Positions 27,152 through 34,131 of a stretch of 64,000 nucleotides of DNA are shown in pieces; positions within the stretch are counted from its first letter, which is position 1, and each line of letters starts with the position of its first letter. Under the pieces are notes generated by a model that worked only from the letters and a program-made list of their open reading frames with translations, searched no databases and had not been told where the DNA came from. Origin of the DNA: Oscillospiraceae bacterium. GTDB lineage: Bacteria > Bacillota > Clostridia > Oscillospirales > Oscillospiraceae. The position numbers and the translations under genes are program-made. Location: the NCBI GenBank assembly GCA_031261325.1, contig JAISKH010000077.1, positions 1-64,000 on the forward strand. Reading direction: 5' to 3'.

Positions 27152-29185
27152 ATGGACAGCTCCGATAAATATATTGGCATGATACTCGACAACAGGTACG
27201 AAATACTCGAAAAAATCGGCACGGGCGGCATGGCATACGTCTATAAGGCGCGGTGCCACAGGCTGAACCGTCTTGTCGCCGTGAAGATTCTCAAGGAGGA
27301 TTTCACGGGCGACGAGGAGTTCCGCCGCAGGTTCCACGCCGAGTCGCAGGCGGTTGCGATGCTGTCGCACCCGAATATCGTTGCGGTGTACGACGTGTCG
27401 CGCACGAACAACATCGAGTATATCGTCATGGAACTGATTGAGGGCATAACCCTCAAGCAATACATTAACCGCAAGGGTCTGCTGAACTGGAAGGAAACCC
27501 TGCACTTTGCGACGCAAATAACCAAGGGGTTGCAGCACGCGCACTCAAAGGGTATCATTCACCGCGACATTAAGCCGCACAATATCATGATATTGAAGGA
27601 CGGCAGCGTTAAGGTCGCGGATTTCGGTATCGCCCGCGTCGTCAACGCTTCCAACACGCAGACGCGTGATTCGTTCGGCTCCGTGCACTATATTTCGCCC
27701 GAGCAGGCAAAGGGCGGTTACATTGACGCGCGGAGCGACCTTTACTCCGTCGGCGTTGTGATGTACGAGATGCTGACAAGTCAGCTGCCGTTCGTGGGCG
27801 ATTCGCCCGTTTCCATTGCGTTGCAGCACATTAACGCCGTGCCGCTCATGCCGCGCGATATTATATCCGACATTCCCGAGGGGCTTGAGGACATCACGAT
27901 GCACGCGATGGAGCCGGACGTTAACCTGCGCTACGCGACGGCGGACAAAATGCTCGCGGACCTCGATAAATTCCGCAAGAACCCCGCCGTGACGTTTGAC
28001 TATAACAGCTCAACGCCGACGGTCGTCTCCGCGGACGACACAAAGCCCGTGCCCGTCTCGCCCGCGATTAAGGAAGCGGAGCCGCCCAAGAAGCCGCGCG
28101 CGGTCAAACGCGCCGACGCGCCGAGCCGCAATACGAGCAGCCGCGCTTCAAGCTCCGAGCGCGCGGAAACGCGCAGTAACCGCCAGCGCGTAAGCCGAAC
28201 GGTGTTCCTTGTCGGACTTGCGCTCGCGGGAGTATTCGCGGTTATCGCGCTCGTATTCCTGCTGCAAAAGGTGGGCGATATTATCATTCCGCCCGAGGAA
28301 ACGACGCTAACGGTGCCGAAATTCGTGGGAATGCAGTACACGAGAGTGCGAGACGACGCGGAATTTGCGATTTATTATGACTTCAGGGTGACGGAGACGT
28401 ATAACGCGACAGTGCCTGAGGGCGAGATTATTACGCAGTCGCCGCCCGCGAACAAGCCCGTCAAGATTCCGCCGACGAATGAGTCGATTATCGTTGACCT
28501 TACTGTGTCGCTCGGCAAGCAACCGCCCCTGCGAATGCCCGACGTTATAAACCTCGATTATCGCGAGGCGCGGCGCATTATCGAATCGCTTGACCCGACG
28601 CTGCATATTGACATGGAGGGCGTCGCGGACGCGAATGTGACGCAGGACTATGTTATCGAGACAATCCCCTCCGAAAACAAGGATTTGATACCGGGCACGA
28701 CTGTCTACATCAAGTACTCGAAAGGACCGGAGATTAAGCTTGTCGAGGTGCCCGACGTTACGGGACTGCTGCTGTCACAGGCGCAGCTTGAGCTTGAGAG
28801 CCGCAACCTGACGTTCCTGCCCGAGTACGTGGACGATGAAGCGCCGAAGGATACTGTCGTATTCCAGACGCTGAAAAACGAGATGATGCCCGAGCACACG
28901 GAAATAAAGCTCCAGGTGTCCAACGGACCGAAGGAGTCCCCGTCGCCGGAGCCTACGCCGTCCCCGTCCCCGACTCCGACCCCGACTGCAACGCCGTATC
29001 CGTCGCCGTCGCCCATAGCGTCGCCGTCATACGCGCCGCCGGAGCCGAGCGATTATCCGCAATATCCCCAATATCCGCAGTACCCGCAATACCCGCAGTA
29101 CCCGTCATACGCGCCGCCGGAGCCGTCCGAGCCGCCGCCAAGCGCGGACCCCGACGACTGGTGGAGCGCGGGAGCCACGGATTGA
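27152..29185 (+). CDS. prkC: PASTA-domain serine/threonine kinase PrkC with repeat-rich tail
   Basis: A 677-residue membrane kinase. The cytoplasmic kinase domain (about 16-280) has the glycine loop GTGGMAYV, Lys45, HRDIKPHN around 137-144 and DFG at 157-159. A juxtamembrane linker leads to a transmembrane helix (about 349-371), then three extracellular PASTA domains (roughly 385-455, 456-530, 531-595) that bind muropeptide or lipid II. The rest is unusual: Pro/Ser/Thr repeats, then PQY units in tandem, ending Asp-Asp-Trp-Trp. In Bacillus PrkC triggers germination by peptidoglycan fragments. ATG at 27152 follows GGGGGGAGG. The stop overlaps rsgA by 4 nt. Confidence 0.95.
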   Translation: MDSSDKYIGMILDNRYEILEKIGTGGMAYVYKARCHRLNRLVAVKILKEDFTGDEEFRRRFHAESQAVAMLSHPNIVAVYDVSRTNNIEYIVMELIEGITLKQYINRKGLLNWKETLHFATQITKGLQHAHSKGIIHRDIKPHNIMILKDGSVKVADFGIARVVNASNTQTRDSFGSVHYISPEQAKGGYIDARSDLYSVGVVMYEMLTSQLPFVGDSPVSIALQHINAVPLMPRDIISDIPEGLEDITMHAMEPDVNLRYATADKMLADLDKFRKNPAVTFDYNSSTPTVVSADDTKPVPVSPAIKEAEPPKKPRAVKRADAPSRNTSSRASSSERAETRSNRQRVSRTVFLVGLALAGVFAVIALVFLLQKVGDIIIPPEETTLTVPKFVGMQYTRVRDDAEFAIYYDFRVTETYNATVPEGEIITQSPPANKPVKIPPTNESIIVDLTVSLGKQPPLRMPDVINLDYREARRIIESLDPTLHIDMEGVADANVTQDYVIETIPSENKDLIPGTTVYIKYSKGPEIKLVEVPDVTGLLLSQAQLELESRNLTFLPEYVDDEAPKDTVVFQTLKNEMMPEHTEIKLQVSNGPKESPSPEPTPSPSPTPTPTATPYPSPSPIASPSYAPPEPSDYPQYPQYPQYPQYPQYPSYAPPEPSEPPPSADPDDWWSAGATD

Positions 29186-30105
29186 GCGCGGAGGGCATAA
29201 TCTTCAAAGCACTCGGCGGTTTCTACTACGTCGAAACAGGCGAGGGGCTTGTTGAGTGCCGCGCGCGCGGTAGATTCCGCAAGGCGGGCGAGCTTACGCC
29301 GCTTGTGGGCGACCGCGTGGCGATTGACCTGCAAACGGACGGGAGCGGCTATGTGGTCGAGATTCGTCCGCGCCGCAACGCGTTTGTCCGCCCGCAAATA
29401 GCGAATATTGACGCAATGGTGATTGTAATTTCGGCGGCTATCCCCGTCTGCGACCCGTATCTCGTTGACCGCATGACGGCTATTGCCGCGCGCAACGACT
29501 GCGAGCCGATAATTTGCATCAACAAGTGCGACATGGACGCGGCTGATGAGCTGTTTGAGATTTACACGACGGCGGGCTTCGTAACTCTGCGTGTCAGCGC
29601 GGAGACGGGCGAGGGCATAGCCGAGCTGTCGGACGCGTTGCGCGGCAGGTTGTGCGCATTCACGGGCAACACAGGCGTCGGCAAGTCCAGCGTGCTGAAC
29701 GCGCTCGGCAGCGACATCGACGCGCAGGAGCCGGGAGAGGACGCGCATGACTTCGCGATACCCGTCGGCGAGGTGAGCGAAAAGCTCGGGCGCGGGCGGC
29801 ATACGACGCGCCATGTCGAGCTGTTCAAGCTGCCTTTCGGAACGGTGATTGCGGATACGCCCGGGTTCTCGTCGTTTGACACGGCGATGATGGAGCGCAT
29901 CGCGCCCGAGGAGGTGCAACTCGCGTTCCCGGACTTTGCGCCGTACCGTGAGCTGTGCCGATTTCAGGACTGTATCCACGTCAAGGAACCGGGGTGCGCC
30001 GTGCTTGACGCGGTGGCGGAGGGGCAAGTGCACCCGTCGCGGCACGCGAGCTATGCGCTGATGGTGGAAGCAGCCAAACGCGCCAAAGCTCGGGAATATA
30101 AGTAA
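29182..30105 (+). CDS. rsgA: Ribosome small-subunit GTPase RsgA
   Basis: A 307-residue circularly permuted GTPase that assists 30S maturation. The OB fold (about 1-70) is followed by the permuted G domain: NKCD first, then GNTGVGKSSVLNAL, then DTPGFSSF. A C-terminal zinc site includes CRFQDCIHVKEPGC. The TTG at 29182 is taken as start because the family begins near this AEGIIFKALGGFYYV block, and GGGAG lies 8 nt upstream; the coding overlap with prkC supports coupling. Confidence 0.95.
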   Translation: MSAEGIIFKALGGFYYVETGEGLVECRARGRFRKAGELTPLVGDRVAIDLQTDGSGYVVEIRPRRNAFVRPQIANIDAMVIVISAAIPVCDPYLVDRMTAIAARNDCEPIICINKCDMDAADELFEIYTTAGFVTLRVSAETGEGIAELSDALRGRLCAFTGNTGVGKSSVLNALGSDIDAQEPGEDAHDFAIPVGEVSEKLGRGRHTTRHVELFKLPFGTVIADTPGFSSFDTAMMERIAPEEVQLAFPDFAPYRELCRFQDCIHVKEPGCAVLDAVAEGQVHPSRHASYALMVEAAKRAKAREYK

Positions 30106-30107
30106 AT

Positions 30108-30134
30108 ACCCTGCCGATTGGCAGGGTTTTCCTT
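30108..30134 (+). terminator. Intrinsic terminator after rsgA
   Basis: ACCCTGCC-GATT-GGCAGGGT is a perfect 8-bp stem with a 4-nt loop followed by TTTCCTT, 2 nt past the rsgA stop. It closes the long plus-strand operon. Confidence 0.85.
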
Positions 30135-30269
30135 ATTCCCCTGCGTCTTGCCGCTCATTATTCTCCCGTCCCGCCGCGCGGTACCTCTTGCGCGTAACGC
30201 CGCGCTTGCTGTTTTAGTCGTTTGACTATTTTTCAATCTCAAAGGAGATTCGCTTGTCCTACGCGGACG

Positions 30270-30345
30270 GCGCCCCCTTTCCAACGCGGGAAAGGGGGGA
30301 AAGCGCGCTTAAGAGGGGCTGCCGCCCCTCTTAAGAATTACCCCG
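30270..30345. repeat. Palindromic repeat, left copy
   Basis: Two stacked hairpins: CCCCCTTTCC...GGAAAGGGGGG (30272-30299 region) and CTTAAGAGGGG-CTGCCG-CCCCTCTTAAG (30308-30335 region), joined by AAAGCGCG. The reverse complement of the right copy (30538-30617) matches it closely across both hairpins. This is an extragenic palindrome or one arm of a MITE-like element. Confidence 0.75.
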
Positions 30346-30537
30346 CTCTCAGAGCACTCCAGTCTCCAGTCGCTATCGCAAATCAGGTCACTCATTACGC
30401 GGCACAAGACAACACTCTAGTGCAAGCTCGCTTCGCGAAGCTGACAGCGTTGCAACGCACATGTCCTTGCCAAGTGGCAGCTTGCAACCCGAGCGTTAAC
30501 TTCTAGCCCGTAACGCCGCAATCGGTTTGCGCCTAGC

Positions 30538-30617
30538 TGTGGGGGTGATTTTTAAGAGGGGGTTTACCCCCTCTTAAATGCGCTTTCCCCCCTTTCTCGC
30601 ATAAGAAAGGGGGCCCC
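30538..30617. repeat. Palindromic repeat, right inverted copy
   Basis: Again two hairpins, TTTAAGAGGGGG-TTTA-CCCCCTCTTAAA (30551-30578) and CCCCCCTTTCT...AGAAAGGGGG (30587-30613), in the opposite order and orientation to the left copy. The two arms enclose about 190 bp. The copies differ at several positions and in loop sequence, so neither is a recent exact duplicate. Confidence 0.75.
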
Positions 30618-30750
30618 GCGCGGGTAGCGCAAGGAATTAGGTAAACTAATTTATAGATGATAACAGATATGGAACGGCAGAGCGCGACGCATGACGAAGG
30701 ACGAAAGCGTTGCTGCGGCAAGACGCGGAGAATAAGGAGAAAATGTCTGA

Positions 30751-30780
30751 TTGCACTTTTCGCCAAGTATTGCATATAGT
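30751..30780 (+). promoter_or_regulatory. Candidate promoter of small-protein/spoVM unit
   Basis: TTGCAC (30751-30756) and TATAGT (30775-30780), 18-nt spacer, could serve sigma-A. The same place also reads CATATAGT (30773-30780), like a sigma-E -10 element, which would fit spoVM control in Bacillus; the matching -35 is not clear. Neither reading is decisive. Confidence 0.3.
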
Positions 30781-30814
30781 GTAATAAGAAAGAGTGCGAG
30801 GAGTGATATGGCTT

Positions 30815-30967
30815 ATGCGGCGTTACCGCAAATGCGGCGGGACTGCCATGGTGATAATCGGAATCCTGATACTGGCTTCGCTGATATTGCCGGCGGTGTG
30901 CTGGTGGCTGGTTCTGGGTCTCGCGCTGATTATCGGCGGCATTTCGCTTAAAAACAAGAAATATTAG
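30815..30967 (+). CDS. Small membrane protein upstream of spoVM
   Basis: A 50-residue protein beginning MRRYRKCGGTAMVIIGILIL with two hydrophobic segments (about 11-25 and 27-44) separated by a short PAVCWW turn and ending in Lys/Tyr. AGGAG lies 11 nt upstream of this ATG, slightly long; an in-frame GTG at 30803 and ATG at 30848 are alternatives. A second ORF in another frame (ATG 30808) encodes a polar peptide with no feature and is less likely. It ends 13 nt before spoVM. Similar tiny membrane proteins are known beside spoVM in Clostridia, from general recollection; function unknown. Confidence 0.6.
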   Translation: MRRYRKCGGTAMVIIGILILASLILPAVCWWLVLGLALIIGGISLKNKKY

Positions 30968-30980
30968 GCAGGTGAAGCAT

Positions 30981-31049
30981 ATGAAAGTTATCGTCGTCCG
31001 ACCACCGAAATTCATCAGACGCTTTTTGCGCGCGCTTTTCAGGCGGTAG
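30981..31049 (+). CDS. spoVM: SpoVM-like spore coat anchoring peptide
   Basis: A 22-residue ORF encoding MKVIVVRPPKFIRRFLRALF plus two Arg. Bacillus SpoVM is a 26-residue amphipathic helix that senses the convex forespore membrane and anchors SpoIVA at the coat base; its Pro9-Lys10-Phe11 are matched here at identical positions, and the short hydrophobic start and basic amphipathic C-terminal half agree. GGTGA lies 5 nt before the ATG. The location, after the prpC-prkC-rsgA run, is where spoVM sits in Bacillus and many Clostridia. It is too short for ordinary gene callers. The next gene is a SipL-like coat protein, which supports the call. Confidence 0.82.
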   Translation: MKVIVVRPPKFIRRFLRALFRR

Positions 31050-31073
31050 CCGAGAATACAGCGAATCGGCGGC

Positions 31074-31100
31074 ATAACCCGTCCGCTCTTAACATATATT
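31074..31100 (+). promoter_or_regulatory. Candidate sigma-E promoter of sipL-like gene
   Basis: ATA (31074-31076), 16-nt spacer, CATATATT (31093-31100) agrees with the mother-cell sigma-E pattern ATA-N16-CATAnAnT. It lies 34 nt upstream of the ATG. Clostridial sipL is under sigma-E, so the match is plausible, but the -35 element is short and could be chance. Confidence 0.4.
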
Positions 31101-31134
31101 TCGGTTAGGAATATATAAAGGAGTGGACTTTTTT

Positions 31135-32673
31135 ATGGACATAAATCTTGAACACGATAAGGTCAGGTTCGCCAAAAACGTGCTCGCCGCACGCGTGCCG
31201 CGAGAGGAAACCGCGGACGTAATTGTGCCGGACTCGCTGCCGGACATCGCGCGAATTATCGACACGGACGCGAACGTGCTCGTGCGCGGCAAGGACAGCG
31301 AAAACGGGCGAGTCACCGTCTCGGGCATCGTATCCGCGACGGTCGTTTACGTGCCTGACGGTTCGGAGACGCTGCGGCGCGTCGCCGTCGAGCTGCCGTT
31401 TGAGGTCGCGGCGGCGGGGACGGAGGTTGCGCAGGCGACGCGCGTCGTCGCGCGGGTCAACCTGTCGTCGGCGGACGCGATTGTGGTCAACCCGCGCAAA
31501 ATCTCCGTCCGCGCGGAGCTTATCGCGGATATTACGGGCTATAACGACGCGGAGCTTGCGTTGCCCGTCGGGTTCAAGGACGGCGCGGAGCCGACGGAGA
31601 GCGGAACGCAGCTGCTGAAAGACACGTTTTCGTTCCACGCGGCGACAGACGTGCGCGAAAAGACGTTCTCGGTCACGGACGAATACGCAATCCCGAACAC
31701 GTCGCCCGCGGCGGCGGAGCTGCTTCGCGCGAACGTGACGCTCACCCCCGACGAGAGCAAGCTCGTCGGCAACAAGCTCATTTTCAAGGGCGCGGCGAAC
31801 GTGCGCGCGCTTTACGCGAGGGTGGATAATAACGAGCCGATGGAGACGGAGTTCAAGTTAGATTTTTCGCAGATTATGGAGCTTGAAAACGCCGCCGCTG
31901 ACGACACGTTTGAGCTTGTACCGCAGCTCACGGGCGCGTACTTCGACCTCGGCGGGGAGAACGAGACGGGGCGCGTGATTACGGCGGAGCTGCACGCGGT
32001 TGCGCAATGCGTCGCGACTGGGAAAAAGACCGTGCCGTTCCTGACGGACGCTTACAGCACGAGGTTTGAGCTTGCGCCACGGCGTGACTTCGTTTCGGTT
32101 GAGGACAACGCGCCCGCTGGACGGTTCGGCGCGGTGCTGCGGGCGAATCTTGTAACGCCGCCGGGCGTTGCGCGCGTAGTATCCGTGACCGCGCGTGCGG
32201 GCAACGTGACGAACGCATACGAGGACAATACCGCGACTCTGCGCTGCCCCGTGAACGTCTCCGCCGTGTACGTTAACAGCGACGGGCAAGTGCAGTCCGC
32301 GAACGGACGGTTCGAGGCGGAGCTGAACGCGAACGGCGCGAATGTCAACGCGCGCGCCGAGTGCGGCGGCGAGGTCTATGCCGTTGCGGCGGAGGGCGGT
32401 ATTGAGGTGCGCGTACCCGTTGAGTTTACGGCGCATGAGGTAAGCAGGCTTGAGGTCTCGCCGATTTCGGGGCTGTCGTATGACGAGGAAACGCCGACCG
32501 ACACGAAAGCTCTGCCGTCGCTCGTGCTCGCGCGCGCGAATGAGGGCGAGACGTTGTGGCAGCTCGCGAAAAAGCACCGCTCCACAACGGAGCTAATCCG
32601 CGAAGCAAACGACATGGAAGAGAACGACGCGCCCGCAAGCGGGAAGTTCCTTGTGATACCGAAGAAACGATAA
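31135..32673 (+). CDS. sipL: SipL-like spore morphogenetic protein (DUF3794 + LysM)
   Basis: A 512-residue protein with repeated DUF3794 domains (N-terminal about 20-140, further copies about 170-300 and 320-430) and a C-terminal LysM domain (about 465-512, with GETLWQLAKKHRST). This architecture and length match SipL of Clostridioides difficile, which binds SpoIVA through LysM and is needed for coat attachment. The protein has no signal peptide, as expected for a mother-cell cytoplasmic protein. ATG at 31135 is used, with AAGGAG 11 nt upstream. Its position 86 nt after spoVM groups coat-base proteins. Other DUF3794-LysM paralogues exist in Clostridia, so orthology is likely, not certain. Confidence 0.8.
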   Translation: MDINLEHDKVRFAKNVLAARVPREETADVIVPDSLPDIARIIDTDANVLVRGKDSENGRVTVSGIVSATVVYVPDGSETLRRVAVELPFEVAAAGTEVAQATRVVARVNLSSADAIVVNPRKISVRAELIADITGYNDAELALPVGFKDGAEPTESGTQLLKDTFSFHAATDVREKTFSVTDEYAIPNTSPAAAELLRANVTLTPDESKLVGNKLIFKGAANVRALYARVDNNEPMETEFKLDFSQIMELENAAADDTFELVPQLTGAYFDLGGENETGRVITAELHAVAQCVATGKKTVPFLTDAYSTRFELAPRRDFVSVEDNAPAGRFGAVLRANLVTPPGVARVVSVTARAGNVTNAYEDNTATLRCPVNVSAVYVNSDGQVQSANGRFEAELNANGANVNARAECGGEVYAVAAEGGIEVRVPVEFTAHEVSRLEVSPISGLSYDEETPTDTKALPSLVLARANEGETLWQLAKKHRSTTELIREANDMEENDAPASGKFLVIPKKR

Positions 32674-32677
32674 CACA

Positions 32678-32704
32678 AACGCCCGCCGAAAGGCGGGCGT
32701 TTTG
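32678..32704. terminator. Bidirectional terminator between sipL and cobalamin operon
   Basis: AACGCCCGCC-GAAA-GGCGGGCGTT is a perfect 10-bp stem with a GAAA loop. The plus-strand side continues TTGAACC; the minus side GTTTGTG. It sits 5 nt past the sipL stop and 11 nt past the cbiK stop, so it serves both converging transcripts. Confidence 0.85.
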
Positions 32705-32714
32705 AACCGCGTAA

Positions 32715-33503
32715 TTACAAACAATGAGCCGCCGCGTGCTTGGCGAACAGCTCGGCGATTGCGTCCAACTCGCCAAGCCCCGTCGTATCGACCTCCACCG
32801 CGTAGCCCGCCGAGCGGAGCTGTGAAGCCCAGCTGTCGGGAGACGCGCCGTTGAGGTCGTTTTTCACGTGCTCGCCCGCCGTTATCATCAGCGGCGCGAG
32901 ACGCACTCGGCGCACACTGTGCCGCGCAAGGCGGCTTACGATGTACGACAGCGCGGGGAAGCCCTCAACCGTGCCGATATACGCGCGCTCGCGGCCCATG
33001 GCGCGCAACGTGTTTTCGAGCTGTGAGTAAGCGGCGTTCATCGGGTGCTCGGAACCGTGTCCCATAAAGACGACCGCTTCGCTTTCTCGCGGCGGCATAC
33101 GCTCAGTCAGAGCGCGCGCGACCTCGGCGTAGTCCTCCGCGTCCCACAGGAGCGGCTTTCCGACGGCGAGCGACGCGAACTCCGCGCGGTACGGCGCGAG
33201 TTGTTCCGTCAGCTTGTCGAACTCGCTGCCCGCGATAACGTGCAGGCTTTGGAAAATCACGTCCTTGTAACCGCGCGCGAGTAATTGCTCCGCAAGCTCG
33301 GCGGGGTTCGGTATCGCAAGTCCCTCTTCGCGCAGAATACGACGCGCGACCATGCCGGAGGTGAAAGCGCGGTAAAAATCCCGCTCGGGAAACGCCGCCG
33401 TCAGAGCGCGCTCGACGTTCTCAATCGCGCGGCGCGCGTCCCTGTGCGTGGTGCCGAAGCTAACGGCGACAATCGCTTTTTTGGTAATCACATCACCGCT
33501 CAT
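32715..33503 (-). CDS. cbiK: Sirohydrochlorin cobaltochelatase CbiK
   Basis: A 262-residue class II chelatase that inserts Co2+ into sirohydrochlorin, the entry step of the anaerobic B12 route. The beginning AIVAVSFGTTHRDAR and the metal-site motifs GHGSEHP (about 146-152) and ITAGEHVKNDL near residue 210 are typical of CbiK. It is the last gene of the 22-gene operon. The ATG overlaps the cbiC stop by 4 nt. Confidence 0.93.
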   Translation of the reverse strand: MSGDVITKKAIVAVSFGTTHRDARRAIENVERALTAAFPERDFYRAFTSGMVARRILREEGLAIPNPAELAEQLLARGYKDVIFQSLHVIAGSEFDKLTEQLAPYRAEFASLAVGKPLLWDAEDYAEVARALTERMPPRESEAVVFMGHGSEHPMNAAYSQLENTLRAMGRERAYIGTVEGFPALSYIVSRLARHSVRRVRLAPLMITAGEHVKNDLNGASPDSWASQLRSAGYAVEVDTTGLGELDAIAELFAKHAAAHCL

Positions 33504-34129
33504 GCCCGCGCCACCAGTTGGTACAGCAGCGCGTTGACTATCGCGGCGGCGACGTTGCTGCCGCCCTTGCGCCCGCGCGCAATGATGTATGGCGTTGCGC
33601 CGCCGATAAACAGCTCTTTCGCCTCAACGACGTTAACGAACCCGACGGGTACGCCGACGACGAGAGACGGCGCGGCTTTGCCCTCCGCAATCAGGCGGTG
33701 CAGGGCGATTAGCGCGGTGGGCGCGTTTCCGACGACGTAAATCGTCGCGCCGTCCTCCGCCGCGCGCCGCATGGACACGTCGGCGCGCGTCGTGCCGTCA
33801 AGCTTCGCCGTCTCGGCAACGTCCGCGTCAGCGATGTAACAGCGAACCTCGCAATTAAGCTCACGCAGCGCGGGCTTCGATATGCCCGACAGAGCCATTG
33901 TCGTGTCGGTCACAATTCGCGCGCCGCCGCGCAACGCGTCCAGTCCACGTGCCACGGCATTTGGCGAGAACGCGAGGTTGTCGGCGTAGTCAAAGTCCGC
34001 CGTCGTGTGTATTACGCGCTTAATAACCGCCGCGTTCTCGGGCGCAAGCTCGCGGCTACCCAGCTCGCGCGTTATAATTTCAAGACTGCGCCGCTCAATT
34101 TCCATCGGCGCGAGTTTTTCAATCGCCAT
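33500..34129 (-). CDS. cbiC: Cobalt-precorrin-8 methylmutase CbiC
   Basis: A 209-residue mutase that shifts a methyl from C11 to C12 to give cobyrinate. The N-terminus has the IERRSLEII segment and VIKRVIHTTADFDYA with the catalytic histidine; the C-terminal GVPVGFVNVVEAKE block is another hallmark. It stands 2 nt after cobQ and overlaps cbiK by 4 nt. Confidence 0.94.
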   Translation of the reverse strand: MAIEKLAPMEIERRSLEIITRELGSRELAPENAAVIKRVIHTTADFDYADNLAFSPNAVARGLDALRGGARIVTDTTMALSGISKPALRELNCEVRCYIADADVAETAKLDGTTRADVSMRRAAEDGATIYVVGNAPTALIALHRLIAEGKAAPSLVVGVPVGFVNVVEAKELFIGGATPYIIARGRKGGSNVAAAIVNALLYQLVARA

Positions 34130-34131
34130 GT

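Larger units (their letters stand above)
30128..30802. other. 675-bp gene-free stretch
   Basis: No credible gene is seen here. It holds two large palindromic repeats in inverse orientation (listed separately), a middle segment of about 190 bp with several small dyads (for example around 30426-30440 and 30469-30482), and a possible promoter near 30751-30780. In the conserved clostridial order rpe and thiN would stand here between rsgA and spoVM; both are absent. Two ORFs of 94 and 180 codons overlapping the repeats look like artefacts of the palindromes. Confidence 0.6.

Noticed and set aside
29053-29110. Short tandem repeats resembling a CRISPR or satellite
   Set aside because: They are in-frame Pro-Gln-Tyr codons of prkC with no spacers.
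30222-31075. Two ORFs of 94 (plus) and 180 (minus) codons over the palindromes
   Set aside because: Both translate the palindromes into the same Pro-Phe...Lys-Gly-Gly-Lys-type peptide, and the minus one crosses spoVM; they are artefacts of repeated DNA.
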